Positions 7,077-16,241 are shown, numbered from the stretch's first letter. The stretch: DNA of 64,000 bases from Alteromonas sp. BL110 (GCF_003443615.1 NZ_CP031967.1:558001-622000); one strand, 5' to 3'. Notes: generated by a model from the sequence alone, not told the origin. Made by a program: numbers and translations.

Positions 7077-8633
7077 TTAGAGCTTAACAGTCGCTTTGTT
7101 GATGCCATACTCTCGCAGCTTGTTGGCAATAGCAGTATGGCTCAACCCTAGCTTTTTCGCTAATTGGCGTGTACTTGGATAGGAAGGGTACAAGCGCTTG
7201 AGCAAGTCCTTTTCAAACTTCTTCACTTCCTCATCTAATGTTCCATCGAAGTTTTCATCTATATAAGTAACACTAGGCGCACAGCTTGGCAGCTGAATAT
7301 CTTCTTTGGTAATTTCCTTTCCATCAAGCAATGATAATGCGCGGTAAAGGGCATTTTGAAGCTGTCTTACATTGCCCGGCCATGGATACTGCTGAAGAAA
7401 ATCTACACAAGACTTGCTTAGTTTTGCAGGACGGCGGCCCAATTTAGTACTGTGCTGTACAATAAATGATTCGGCTAGCGGCACGATATCCTGCCTTCTA
7501 TCTTTTAAAGACGGCATAACTAAGCTCAATACGTTTAGGCGATAATATAACTCTTTTCTAAATCGGCCCTCTTCCACCAGCTGTCCTAGGTCACGGCACG
7601 TGGTACAAATAAATCGTACATCGACTTTAACCGGCTCTGAATCTCCTACGCGCCTAAATTCACCATCTTCTAAAACTCGCAACAGTTTGGCCTGAAGTTG
7701 TGAAGACATATCGGCTATTTCATCAAGTAAAAGTGTACCGCCTTTCGCCTGTTCTAAGAGCCCAACTTTGGCGCTCGGTTGGTTAAACGCCCCAGCAGCG
7801 TAACCAAACAATTCAGTTTCTGCCACACTGTCGGGGAGCGAAGCGCAATTAAGTGCTAAAAATGCGCCTTCGCTGCGGCGGCTAGACTGATGGCACGCTC
7901 TCGCAATCATCTCTTTACCCGTGCCTGTCTCGCCGAAAATTAAAATAGGTGCGTCTAAGTCGGCTATGCGCTTGGCTTCGTGAACCACTCGCTTCATAAA
8001 CGGGGAATGAGCGACAAAGCGATCGAAACTGTCAGTAGGCGATTGGTGAAAAGCAGTAAACTGCTGTCCAAGGCGCATTTCCGATTTCAATATAACCACG
8101 GCGCCTGCCATAATCATATTTTGTTCACCATCTGGTACAGTGATCGGCAGCATATCGGCAAGATAATCCTGCTGAATGAATTTCACTTTAGAAGACTGTG
8201 GACCCGGTGACTTTCCATCCATCCATTTAGTAAAGTTGAACCCCTTAACAACCTCACTAATTTCTGTACCGATTATTTCGCTACTTGGCATTTCAAGCCC
8301 AGCGCTTACCGCTTCGTTACACAATAATATATTACCCTTGGCATCTATTGAGAAAACGGGGTCAGGTAAAGTCCGTAAAATGGCAGAGAGTTGGTTTTTC
8401 TCTCGCTCTCCCGGCATGAACAAAGTTGTTTTTACATCATCGATACCGTCTATGCGGCGTATTTGAGGCATGAGATGCTGAAAATCTGCAAACTCAATAT
8501 TGGGAAAATTAAGGAAAATTTTACCTGCGGGATCAATTTCGATACCACGCAAATCTATTTCTTTGGTAACGAGGATATCTAAAACATCTTGAGTGATTCC
8601 AAGACGGTCCTGACAGCTTATTTCTAGACGCAT
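7077..8633 (-). CDS. tyrR: TyrR-type transcriptional regulator of aromatic amino acid genes
   Basis: Regulator of 518 residues with the TyrR domain order: N-terminal ACT domain (MRLEISCQDRLGITQDVLDIL), PAS domain (~78-190, starting LSAILRTLPDPVFSID), AAA+ domain (~205-430) with Walker A GETGTGKE and Walker B GTLLLDEIADM, and a C-terminal helix-turn-helix (TRQLAKKLGLSHTAIANKL). The GAFTGA loop that contacts sigma-54 is replaced by GAFNQPS, as expected for TyrR, which works with sigma-70. A good TyrR box lies 19 bp upstream of the ATG (8652-8669), suggesting autoregulation. It sits between fahA and phhA, its likely targets. Confidence 0.95.
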   Translation of the reverse strand: MRLEISCQDRLGITQDVLDILVTKEIDLRGIEIDPAGKIFLNFPNIEFADFQHLMPQIRRIDGIDDVKTTLFMPGEREKNQLSAILRTLPDPVFSIDAKGNILLCNEAVSAGLEMPSSEIIGTEISEVVKGFNFTKWMDGKSPGPQSSKVKFIQQDYLADMLPITVPDGEQNMIMAGAVVILKSEMRLGQQFTAFHQSPTDSFDRFVAHSPFMKRVVHEAKRIADLDAPILIFGETGTGKEMIARACHQSSRRSEGAFLALNCASLPDSVAETELFGYAAGAFNQPSAKVGLLEQAKGGTLLLDEIADMSSQLQAKLLRVLEDGEFRRVGDSEPVKVDVRFICTTCRDLGQLVEEGRFRKELYYRLNVLSLVMPSLKDRRQDIVPLAESFIVQHSTKLGRRPAKLSKSCVDFLQQYPWPGNVRQLQNALYRALSLLDGKEITKEDIQLPSCAPSVTYIDENFDGTLDEEVKKFEKDLLKRLYPSYPSTRQLAKKLGLSHTAIANKLREYGINKATVKL

Positions 8634-8651
8634 AGGGTGTTATAGCTTTAT

Positions 8652-8669
8652 TGTAAACATATATGTACA
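8652..8669. promoter_or_regulatory. TyrR box upstream of tyrR
   Basis: TGTAAACATATATGTACA fits the TyrR consensus TGTAAA-N6-TTTACA at 11 of 12 specified positions, including the key G and C of each half. It lies just before the tyrR start, so autorepression is the simple reading. Confidence 0.75.
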
Positions 8670-8786
8670 GGATATCACACTTTTACAAAAAGATAACAAG
8701 AGAAATGTTACAGAACTTTAAAATTGCGATAAGCAGCTTATTTTAAGACGTAAACTACGCGAGGACAAAGGACTAAACTCTAGAAT

Positions 8787-8815
8787 CAAAAAAATGCCGC
8801 TTCGATGAGCGGCAT
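8787..8815 (-). terminator. Rho-independent terminator after phhA
   Basis: An 8-bp stem ATGCCGCT/AGCGGCAT with a 6-nt loop is followed in the minus direction by a run of six Ts. It lies 33 bp after the phhA stop. Confidence 0.85.
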
Positions 8816-8847
8816 CCTATATAAAACACATTTAATTAACAATAGCT

Positions 8848-9648
8848 CTAACTGGCTTTTTTCTCTTTCGGCGGGAAAAGTGGGGAAAACAAACCTAAAG
8901 ATTTAGCTTTTTCCACTAGCGCCATAATATCCATTTCGGCTAATTCGAACAGATGGTCGAACTCCGGCAGAATATAATAGAGAGGTTGCATAATATCGAT
9001 ACGATAAGGCGTACGCAGAGCATCGATAGCAGTAAGTGGATTACGCAATGGTGTATCGCTGTCTAACGCGTAAATAGTTTCGCCTGGTGAGGACAAAATA
9101 CCGCCGCCATATATTTTTAACTTATCCTTAGCACGCACCAGTCCAAATTCTACCGTGAACCAATAAAGACGTGCTAAGTAAACTCGGTCTTCCTTACTGG
9201 CCGCTAAACCCAACTTTCCGTAAGTATGGGTAAAATGGGCAAAGGCTGGGTTTGTTAGCAACGGGCAGTGGCCAAATACCTCATGAAAAATATCGGGCTC
9301 TTGCAAATAATCAAACTCTTCTCGAGTACGGATAAAAGTAGCAACAGGAAATTGCTTATTTGCCAGCAGCCTAAAAAACTCGCCGAAGTTTATTAGGGCA
9401 GGCACCTCAGCGGTTTGCCAACCCGTTTTTTCCATCAGAACTTTGTTGATGTCTGGCAACTGAGGGATTTCTTTTTCACTTAATTTCAATAAATCAAGCC
9501 CGTCCAGATACTCTTGGCACGCTCTTTCTTCTACCAGTGGAATTTGTCTCGCATAAAGCTCCGACCAAATTTGGTTTTCTTCATCTGACCAATGGATAAT
9601 GCCATTCTCATCAGATTGCCTCGACTGGTATTGCGTTGATTTTGGCAT
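8848..9648 (-). CDS. phhA: Phenylalanine 4-monooxygenase (phenylalanine hydroxylase)
   Basis: Pterin- and iron-dependent enzyme that converts L-phenylalanine to L-tyrosine. The 266 residues match the monomeric bacterial form, which lacks the regulatory domain of animal enzymes. The iron ligands are visible as the facial triad His122 and His127 (HEVFGHCPLL) and Glu167 (YWFTVEFGL). I prefer the ATG at 9648; an in-frame TTG at 9663 would add five residues. A strong TyrR box lies ~100 bp upstream (9747-9764), in line with TyrR/PhhR-type activation of phhA in other bacteria. A pterin carbinolamine dehydratase (phhB) gene, often next to it, is not seen here. Confidence 0.95.
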   Translation of the reverse strand: MPKSTQYQSRQSDENGIIHWSDEENQIWSELYARQIPLVEERACQEYLDGLDLLKLSEKEIPQLPDINKVLMEKTGWQTAEVPALINFGEFFRLLANKQFPVATFIRTREEFDYLQEPDIFHEVFGHCPLLTNPAFAHFTHTYGKLGLAASKEDRVYLARLYWFTVEFGLVRAKDKLKIYGGGILSSPGETIYALDSDTPLRNPLTAIDALRTPYRIDIMQPLYYILPEFDHLFELAEMDIMALVEKAKSLGLFSPLFPPKEKKAS

Positions 9649-9746
9649 AACTTCTGTGACCAATAAGTGTGAGATAACTTACCTTTTAGTCTAATGAAAT
9701 TCGCGACGCCGAACAGTGGAAGGCCTCATGGCACCCTCATCATTGC

Positions 9747-9764
9747 TGTAACAGGAATTTTACA
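9747..9764. promoter_or_regulatory. TyrR box upstream of phhA
   Basis: TGTAACAGGAATTTTACA matches TGTAAA-N6-TTTACA at 11 of 12 positions with the essential G and C in place. At ~100 bp before the start codon, it is placed as an activator site. Confidence 0.75.
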
Positions 9765-9794
9765 TGCACCACTAAAACCGTTGATTTAAATAAT

Positions 9795-9820
9795 AAAAAA
9801 TCGCCCAAGGCGAGCGATTT
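9795..9820 (-). terminator. Terminator after pspABC
   Basis: A stem AAATCGC/GCGATTT is followed in the minus direction by a U-rich tail (TTTTTATTATT). It lies ~30 bp after the pspC stop and would end the psp transcript. Confidence 0.75.
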
Positions 9821-9851
9821 CCCGTTAAACATTTGTGAGGTATAAAGCGAG

Positions 9852-10298
9852 TTATAATCGACTGATTTCTTTATTCAGCTGATATTCGCGAGACGTCACA
9901 TACGTTTCCATTTTACGTAAGCGAACTTCAGCTTTCTCGAAGCGATTGCGAATATCGTGAAACGCCTGTTTCGGTGGCTCACCGGCCTGCCAAACCTTGG
10001 TTTTCACCTCAACTTTCGGGCTTTTCACTTGCCCAGCGTTGGAATTCGTCCAACCTTTACCTTTCGAAAAAACCGGTGGTGTAGGAGTATTATCTATCCC
10101 GGCCGGCTTCTTATCTAGGATGAACCATGCGGCTATGTAGGCAACGAATATAAAGGGACCTGCGAGTAAAAAGAAACCGGTAACCACTAAAATTCTAACT
10201 AACCAGGTTTCCAATCCGAAGTAGTCCGCTATACCTGAACATACACCCGCAATGCGTGCATTTTCCGGGTTGCGATAGAGCTGCTTACCATTTCTCAT
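9852..10298 (-). CDS. pspC: Phage shock protein C, PspC domain inner-membrane protein
   Basis: Inner-membrane partner of PspB that senses envelope stress and helps release PspA from PspF. 148 residues: an N-terminal PspC domain (~1-65) with the typical RNPENARIAGVCSGIADYFGLETWLVRI and a hydrophobic segment at ~38-62 ending AAWFILDKKP. The longer cytoplasmic tail ends in a predicted coiled coil (FHDIRNRFEKAEVRLRKME). It is about 30 residues longer than the E. coli protein. Its start overlaps the pspB stop by 4 bp (shared ATGA), so translation is coupled. No pspD follows. Confidence 0.93.
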   Translation of the reverse strand: MRNGKQLYRNPENARIAGVCSGIADYFGLETWLVRILVVTGFFLLAGPFIFVAYIAAWFILDKKPAGIDNTPTPPVFSKGKGWTNSNAGQVKSPKVEVKTKVWQAGEPPKQAFHDIRNRFEKAEVRLRKMETYVTSREYQLNKEISRL

Positions 10299-10534
10299 GC
10301 TCTATTCCTCCACTCGGGTGCCTCACTATCTAGAATGGCCTCTAATGTCTCAATGCGCTCACTCATTTTCTCAGCTTTCTCGGCAAGGTCTTGTAAAGAT
10401 GCGTATTCCTCTGCGCTCAGTCCTTGATTGACCTGCTTTTTGCTTCGATAGTGTAAAATTAGCCATATGGGAGCAACAAATATTGAGAACACCACAAGGG
10501 GCATAACCAACACTGCAATTGTACCTTCATCCAT
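10295..10534 (-). CDS. pspB: Phage shock protein B
   Basis: Small inner-membrane protein that forms the PspBC stress sensor. From the ATG at 10534 it has 79 residues: one N-terminal membrane helix (TIAVLVMPLVVFSIFVAPIW), then a basic stretch (HYRSKKQ) and a cytoplasmic leucine-rich coiled coil (LQDLAEKAEKMSERIETLEAIL). GGAG stands 8 nt before this ATG; the 14 extra residues of the longer frame are not PspB-like. Middle gene of pspABC. Confidence 0.92.
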   Translation of the reverse strand: MDEGTIAVLVMPLVVFSIFVAPIWLILHYRSKKQVNQGLSAEEYASLQDLAEKAEKMSERIETLEAILDSEAPEWRNRA

Positions 10535-10613
10535 CTCAATGTCTCCTACAAACTCTGATGTAGCTACCCTCTCCACGGCTTTCCATCAAGAGGGCGCCCC
10601 TATTCTTATTATT

Positions 10614-11297
10614 TTATTCTGATTTTTCGGTACTTTTACTCGTACCTTTTACTTTAGCTTTAAGCGCAGCTAGTTCGTCTTCCACTTTGTCGCTGGCTTC
10701 TAGTTCAGCAAACTCATCTTGCAACGTCTTTTTACCCAAATCATAAGCGTCTACCTGTGATTCAAGGTCATCAATTTTGCGCTCGTATTGCTCAAAGCGT
10801 CCCATTGCATTATCTACTTTCGTACTATCTAGTGTCTTTTTAACTTCTAAACGAGAGCTTGCGGTTTTCTGGCGCATAATAATGGCTTTCTGACGCGTCT
10901 TAGCGTCTGCAAGCTTCTCTTGCAGCTGACCAATTTCATCCTGGAGCTTGCTAATTTGTTCGTCAACAACGGCCAATTCTTTACTCAGCGCTTCTGCAGC
11001 TTCTGCAGACTTTTTCTTTTCTTGCAGCGCAGCTCGGGCTAAGTCTTCTCTATCTTTGCTTAACGCAAGTTCTGCTTTTGCTTCCCAATCGTTTGCATCG
11101 CTTTCATACTTTGCAATTTGATTAACAATTTCCTTTTTATTGGCTAGCGTCTTTGCAGATGCAGAGCGCACCTCAACCAACGTGTCTTCCATTTCCTGAA
11201 TGATTAATCTAACCATTTTCTCAGGATCTTCGGCTTTGTCTAAAATCGCATTAATATTCGAATTCACAATATCTGTAAAACGCGAGAAGATACCCAT
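10614..11297 (-). CDS. pspA: Phage shock protein A
   Basis: Peripheral inner-membrane protein of the PspA/IM30/ESCRT-III family that stabilises damaged membrane and inhibits PspF. 227 residues: an N-terminal amphipathic helix (MGIFSRFTDIVNSNINAIL) and an almost continuous coiled coil to ~residue 210 with the family stretch DPEKMVRLIIQEMEDTLVEVR. First gene of pspABC, divergent from pspF across 221 bp, with a sigma-54-type promoter at 11378-11393. It should be induced by PspF and sigma-54 under membrane stress. Confidence 0.96.
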   Translation of the reverse strand: MGIFSRFTDIVNSNINAILDKAEDPEKMVRLIIQEMEDTLVEVRSASAKTLANKKEIVNQIAKYESDANDWEAKAELALSKDREDLARAALQEKKKSAEAAEALSKELAVVDEQISKLQDEIGQLQEKLADAKTRQKAIIMRQKTASSRLEVKKTLDSTKVDNAMGRFEQYERKIDDLESQVDAYDLGKKTLQDEFAELEASDKVEDELAALKAKVKGTSKSTEKSE

Positions 11298-11377
11298 AAT
11301 AATTACCTCTTGCTAAAAATGGTAAGTGTTAGAAAACACCACACTTGATAAATAGGTTACTCTTGGTATAGATAGTA

Positions 11378-11393
11378 TTCAATATACTTGCCA
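11378..11393 (-). promoter_or_regulatory. Sigma-54-type promoter of pspABC
   Basis: On the minus strand TGGCAAGTATATTGAA fits the -24/-12 consensus TGGCACG-N4-TTGCW except for TTGA in place of TTGC. The predicted transcript start is ~70 nt before pspA. The divergent pspF, a sigma-54 activator with GAFTGA, supports the call. Confidence 0.7.
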
Positions 11394-11518
11394 ACTTTGT
11401 GAAGATGCTAACCCACTATTTTTTATACGTTTTTTATAAGCGCAAATAATACTCGTTTATCAATATTTTTTGCTCTACACTATTAATTGGTCGAAATGAC
11501 TAATTTTTGAGGGATTTA

Positions 11519-12640
11519 ATGAGTAGGTATCGACAGCAAGACAATTTACTTGGGCAAGCGAATAGTTTTCTAGAAGTTTTAGAGCAAATTTCACAGATTG
11601 CCCCCCTAGATAAACCCGTCCTCGTCATTGGCGAACGTGGGACTGGTAAAGAGCTGATAGCCGCGCGACTGCATTTCTTATCAAAGCGCTGGGATCAAAA
11701 CTATATTAAGTTAAATTGCGCTGCGCTAAGTGAAAGCCTATTAGAGAGTGAGCTTTTTGGTTATGAAGCCGGTGCTTTTACCGGCGCTTCGAAACGTCGC
11801 GAAGGTCGCTTTGAAGTGGCGCACAATGGTACCCTATTTCTTGACGAACTCGCTAATACATCCGGCCTTATTCAGGAAAAGCTACTACGGGTAGTGGAAT
11901 ATGGAGAGTTTGAGCGTGTAGGTGGCAGCAAGTCAGTAAAAACCGATGTACGCCTTATCGCTGCCACAAACGAAGATTTGCCCGCTCTTGCCGATGCCGG
12001 TGAGTTTCGCGCAGACCTTCTCGACCGACTTGCTTTTGACGTTATCACCATCCCTCCACTTCGCGAGCGTCGTGAAGATATCATGATGTTGGCCGAGAAC
12101 TTCGCCATTAATATGGCCCGTGAAATGGAAATGGAACTATTTAGCGGCTTCACTGAAAAAGCAAAGCGTATTCTTCTCGATTATGATTGGCCTGGTAATA
12201 TCCGTGAACTTAAGAATGTGGTCGAACGTGCAGTATATAGAACAAATAATCCCCATCTCCCAGTTCACGAAATTGTGTTAGACCCCTTCGAGTCGGCCTT
12301 CCGTCCTAAAGGAAGAGTGAAAACAAATGATAGAGTGAGTGCCTCAGATTCGCTTGACGTTATTTCAAAGCCAGACACGCCAATAGTAAATGAACGTATT
12401 GAAAGTGCTGACGTTACGCCACTTACCCCCCAAAAAAAGCAAGAAATTGTCGAATATCCCATAGATTTGAAAGAACGCTCTCAACAACATGAGATAGATA
12501 TGATAAAACAGGCTCTTGCTGACAGTCAGTTTAATCAAAAGAAAACCGCTGAAAAATTGAGCCTGACTTATCATCAGCTGCGAGGCTATCTCAAAAAATA
12601 TAACTTACTAGATTCTTCCGCTGAAAACGTCGAGGCGTAG
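11519..12640 (+). CDS. pspF: PspF, sigma-54-dependent activator of the psp genes
   Basis: AAA+ enhancer-binding protein that lacks a receiver domain, as PspF does. Walker A GERGTGKE, the sigma-54-contacting GAFTGA, and Walker B GTLFLDELANTS are all intact in residues ~5-245. The C-terminal Fis-type helix-turn-helix is at the end (NQKKTAEKLSLTYHQLRGYLKKYNL). I chose ATG 11519 with GAGGG 5 nt upstream. At ~373 residues it is some 50 longer than E. coli PspF, the extra length being a low-complexity linker (~265-325) between the AAA+ and DNA-binding parts. It is divergent from pspA and is followed 3 bp later by sapA. Confidence 0.93.
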   Translation: MSRYRQQDNLLGQANSFLEVLEQISQIAPLDKPVLVIGERGTGKELIAARLHFLSKRWDQNYIKLNCAALSESLLESELFGYEAGAFTGASKRREGRFEVAHNGTLFLDELANTSGLIQEKLLRVVEYGEFERVGGSKSVKTDVRLIAATNEDLPALADAGEFRADLLDRLAFDVITIPPLRERREDIMMLAENFAINMAREMEMELFSGFTEKAKRILLDYDWPGNIRELKNVVERAVYRTNNPHLPVHEIVLDPFESAFRPKGRVKTNDRVSASDSLDVISKPDTPIVNERIESADVTPLTPQKKQEIVEYPIDLKERSQQHEIDMIKQALADSQFNQKKTAEKLSLTYHQLRGYLKKYNLLDSSAENVEA

Positions 12641-12643
12641 AGC

Positions 12644-14332
12644 ATGTCCCATGGTTTGGTGAAGCGTTTGTCATTATGTTTATGTACAGCGCTTCTTGTT
12701 GCATCCTGTGCAAAGCAGAATAAACAAGCGTTTTATAATACAGGTATTATTTATTGTTCTGAAAGCAACCCAGTAACTTTTAATCCGCAGCTTGATACAT
12801 CGAGCACAACCTCTGATGCATCATCTCATCAATTGTACGACAGACTTCTCGATTTCGACCCCGATTCTGGCCGCATTGTACCGAGTCTTGCAAGTAGCTG
12901 GTTAGTTAGTGATGACGGACTCACCTACGCCTTTCAGCTGCGTAGAGACGTATGGTTTCACACTACGCGCTATTTTGAACCAAGCAGAAACTTCAATGCC
13001 GACGACGTTATTTTTAGTATCGACCGCTGGCGCTTAAATTCACACCCCTATCACTACGTGTCGGGCGGAAGCTATCCCTATTTTGAAAGTATTGGCCTTG
13101 CTCAAAATATCGCGTCTGTTGAACGGGTAAATGGTTATCGCGTTGAAATTACGCTTAAACGCCGTGACAGCTCATTTTTGGCAAATTTAGCTACGGATTT
13201 CGCCGTTATACTGTCACAGGAGTATGCCGAGAAGCTTGCACAAGCTGGTACACCCAGCAAAATTGACCAGCTTCCAATAGGCACGGGGCCCTTTAAATTT
13301 GAAAGTTACCGAAAAGATCACTTTATTAAGTATCTGCGCCACGACAACTATTGGCGCACGCAAGCTCGTGAAGAAAACGGGAGTGATATAGCGTCAGCGC
13401 AACAAAATTTAAGCGAAGCTCAAAACAAGCCCGAAGTTGAACAACTTATTTTCGATATAACACCGCGAAGTTCGTTACGCCTGGCCAAGCTAATGACTGG
13501 GGAATGTGACGCTACCGCATTCCCGGCACAAACTGAACTTGAAGTTATACGCACAGAGGATGACCTGACATTGGCAGAAAAACCGGGGCTAAATGTGGGC
13601 TTTTGGGCCTTTAATACACAGCGCCCGCCGTTTGATAACCCCGATGTAAGGCGAGCACTCGCCGCGGCTATTGATAAAAACACCTTATTAGAAGCGGTTT
13701 ACTTCGACAGTGCAACACGGGCTAAAACCCTGCTACCTGCGGCTAGCTGGGCATTTCAAAACGATGCCGATGACACTGCCTACAACCCTGTTCTGGCGCG
13801 AAAATTATTGGCCGATGCCGGAATAGCCCCTGGATTTTCAATGACAATTTGGGCCATGCCGGTCGAGCGCGCTTACAACCCTAACGCTACAAAGATGGCC
13901 GAGCTTATTCAGCGATACCTTCGCGATGTAGGTGTAGAAGCGACTATTGTAAGTTACGATTGGGCTACCTTTAGACGCCATCTACAAGAAGGCCTGCACG
14001 ACTCCGTATTAATCGGCTGGTCTGCCGATAACGGCGACCCTGATAACTTTTATCGCCCCTTATTGAGCTGCGGAGCAATTCCATCGGGAACGAACCGGGC
14101 AATGTGGTGTAATGATAGTTATGACAAGTTACTTAACGAAGCGCTTCAAACTGATGACATTGACGAGAGATCTGCTATTTACAAGCAAGTTAATAGGTTA
14201 TTATACGAACGTCTCCCAGTAGTACCTATTGCGCATGCCTATCGCTATCAAGCGTACAGAAATGAGTTAGAAGGCATGACAATCAACCCCTTTGGCGGTG
14301 TGCGTTTTGGCGGAGTAGAGAAAGCACTGTGA
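12644..14332 (+). CDS. sapA: SapA-type peptide ABC transporter substrate-binding lipoprotein
   Basis: Extracytoplasmic solute-binding protein, family 5 (DppA/OppA/SapA), 562 residues. It starts with a lipoprotein signal (LLVASC; lipidated Cys22), so it should be membrane-anchored. The SBP_bac_5 core is seen in LDTSSTTSDASSHQLYDRLLDFDP, PSLASSWLVSDDGLTYAFQLRRDVWFH and the conserved GTGPFKFESYRKD. It begins the sapABCDF transporter genes and lies 3 bp after pspF, so the two may share a transcript. Sap systems are linked to antimicrobial-peptide resistance, putrescine export or haem uptake in different bacteria; the substrate here is not known. Confidence 0.92.
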   Translation: MSHGLVKRLSLCLCTALLVASCAKQNKQAFYNTGIIYCSESNPVTFNPQLDTSSTTSDASSHQLYDRLLDFDPDSGRIVPSLASSWLVSDDGLTYAFQLRRDVWFHTTRYFEPSRNFNADDVIFSIDRWRLNSHPYHYVSGGSYPYFESIGLAQNIASVERVNGYRVEITLKRRDSSFLANLATDFAVILSQEYAEKLAQAGTPSKIDQLPIGTGPFKFESYRKDHFIKYLRHDNYWRTQAREENGSDIASAQQNLSEAQNKPEVEQLIFDITPRSSLRLAKLMTGECDATAFPAQTELEVIRTEDDLTLAEKPGLNVGFWAFNTQRPPFDNPDVRRALAAAIDKNTLLEAVYFDSATRAKTLLPAASWAFQNDADDTAYNPVLARKLLADAGIAPGFSMTIWAMPVERAYNPNATKMAELIQRYLRDVGVEATIVSYDWATFRRHLQEGLHDSVLIGWSADNGDPDNFYRPLLSCGAIPSGTNRAMWCNDSYDKLLNEALQTDDIDERSAIYKQVNRLLYERLPVVPIAHAYRYQAYRNELEGMTINPFGGVRFGGVEKAL

Positions 14333-15360
14333 TCCAAATTCTCCTAAGATACTGCACTTTATTTATATTAACGCTTCTAGTGTTAACAATTATTTCGTTC
14401 TCGCTGGCCTATCTTTTTCCAGGCGATACGTTAGAAAATTTGACTGGGCTTGTGCCACAAAATGAGATGCAGCGCGCTGCGCTGGAGAAACAGTTTAAGC
14501 TAGACCAGTCGTATATTTTTCAGTTTATCTACTATGTAGGTAATTTGTTGACTGGCGATTGGGGCTACAGCTTCACGTCTGGCCTACCCTTAAGAGAAGA
14601 AGTCGGTATTGCTATGCCCGCTACGATAGAACTGGCAACCTACGCAATGCTTATGGCCTTATTTATCGGTATTCCATTAGGCTATTACGCCGGCATTCGC
14701 TGTTATTCAACGTCTGACCACTTAATAAATAGTGCGAGTATTACTACCTATTCTTTCCCCGTCTTCTGGTTCGCTCTGCTGCTTATTTTGGTATTTAGTT
14801 TGGAATTGGACGTGGCACCGCTGTCTGGTCGAATAAGCCTAATTTACGATATAGAGCCAGTAACAGGCTTTATTCTATTTGATGTTTTGCTATCGGATAT
14901 CGAAAATAAATCCTTAGCATTTAAAGATGCCCTGTCACACTTAGCGCTGCCAACTTTCGCTATTGGTGCCATAACTACTGCCTCAATGATACGCATAACC
15001 CGGCGCTCAGTTATAGACGTAAAACATCGTCCGTATATTGCCGCTGCGGTGTCGCGCGGGCTTTCTAGTTGGCAAATATTTACCCGCCATATTCTACGTA
15101 ACGCACTGCTTCCTATTTTACCATTAATGGCGATTCAAATTACTACGCTTATAACCAATGCAATGATTGTCGAAACCTTGTTTTCATGGCCCGGAATTGG
15201 CAACTGGCTGATACAAGCCATTTATCAACGGGATTACCCCGCTTTGCGTATTGGTATGATGGCGGTATCAACGGTCGTGATTACCCTGACGATTCTGGTG
15301 GATGTGTTAAACCGTATGATTGACCCAAGTAGAGAGAAATACGAGCGTGCCACAGTTTAG
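14329..15360 (+). CDS. sapB: SapB-type ABC transporter permease
   Basis: Inner-membrane permease of a DppB/OppB-type importer, 343 residues, with about six membrane helices. The EAA loop that docks with the ATPase is visible as AAAVSRGLSSWQIFTRHILRNALLP near residues 238-262. The N-terminal segment GDTLENLTGLVPQNEMQRAALEKQFKLDQ is typical of the DppB group. Its start overlaps the sapA stop by 4 bp and its end overlaps sapC by 14 bp, so the operon is tightly coupled. Confidence 0.93.
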   Translation: MIQILLRYCTLFILTLLVLTIISFSLAYLFPGDTLENLTGLVPQNEMQRAALEKQFKLDQSYIFQFIYYVGNLLTGDWGYSFTSGLPLREEVGIAMPATIELATYAMLMALFIGIPLGYYAGIRCYSTSDHLINSASITTYSFPVFWFALLLILVFSLELDVAPLSGRISLIYDIEPVTGFILFDVLLSDIENKSLAFKDALSHLALPTFAIGAITTASMIRITRRSVIDVKHRPYIAAAVSRGLSSWQIFTRHILRNALLPILPLMAIQITTLITNAMIVETLFSWPGIGNWLIQAIYQRDYPALRIGMMAVSTVVITLTILVDVLNRMIDPSREKYERATV

Positions 15361-16240
15361 TTTGTACGAAGAAGAATTCCATCCCTCCCCTTGGCAACGG
15401 ACCTGGGCGTCTTTCAAGGCCAGCCACATTTCTATGCTGGGTTTAATTATGCTAGCGCTATTTGTGGTATGTGCCCTATTTGCCCCTCTCATTACCCCTT
15501 ATGACGCTGTGGAACAGAATATTGACGGGCTGTTGATTCCGCCTAGCTGGTTAGCGAATGGCTCTATTACCCATCTGTTTGGCACAGATGCGCTAGGAAG
15601 AGATTTATTTACCCGTATCATTTATGGCTGCAGAACGACACTGGGCTCGGCCTTCTTAACCGTAGTACTTGCGATGTTAGTTGGCGTGAGTTTAGGTACG
15701 CTCGCAGGTATGTTGCGCGGGGTTCGCTCGAGTGTTGCGAACCACTTACTCGATGCACTTATGGCCATCCCTACTCTGCTGATTGCTATTATCATAGTTG
15801 CGATACTTGGTACGGGTTTGGTGAACAGTATGTGGGCTATCACCCTCGCGCTTATTCCTCAGTTTGTGCACCACACTCGCAGCTTCGTGCGCGCAGAAAT
15901 GAAGAAAGACTACATTGTTGCATCAACGCTTGACGGTGCAAGCAAATGGCAGCTCTTTGTTCACTCTATTTTACCTAATATGACGGAAATGCTTGTGGTT
16001 CAAGGAACACTGGCTCTTTCAATCGCAGTTATCGATATCTCTGCGCTCGGCTTCTTAAACTTGGGCGCCCAATCACCGTTGCCTGAATTAGGTGTAATTC
16101 TAGCCGACGGACTAGACGTTACTTACCTAGCGCCTTGGAATGTTGCGGTGCCCGGTATGGCGATATTTTTTATCGTACTGTCCATCAATATCGTAGGTGA
16201 CGGCTTGCGTTCTTCACTGAGAAAAAGGGTGAGTCACTAA
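15347..16240 (+). CDS. sapC: SapC-type ABC transporter permease
   Basis: Second permease of the Sap transporter (DppC/OppC class), ~297 residues, with an N-terminal helix (SMLGLIMLALFVVCALFAPLI) and the binding-protein-dependent transport domain. The EAA loop is seen in VASTLDGASKWQLFVHSILPNM. I chose the GTG at 15347 because the resulting N-terminus (VPQFSLYEEEFHPSPWQRTW) has the spacing of E. coli SapC; a TTG at 15320 would add nine residues and deepen the overlap with sapB. It pairs with SapB to form the channel. Confidence 0.9.
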   Translation: MPQFSLYEEEFHPSPWQRTWASFKASHISMLGLIMLALFVVCALFAPLITPYDAVEQNIDGLLIPPSWLANGSITHLFGTDALGRDLFTRIIYGCRTTLGSAFLTVVLAMLVGVSLGTLAGMLRGVRSSVANHLLDALMAIPTLLIAIIIVAILGTGLVNSMWAITLALIPQFVHHTRSFVRAEMKKDYIVASTLDGASKWQLFVHSILPNMTEMLVVQGTLALSIAVIDISALGFLNLGAQSPLPELGVILADGLDVTYLAPWNVAVPGMAIFFIVLSINIVGDGLRSSLRKRVSH

Positions 16241-16241
16241 C

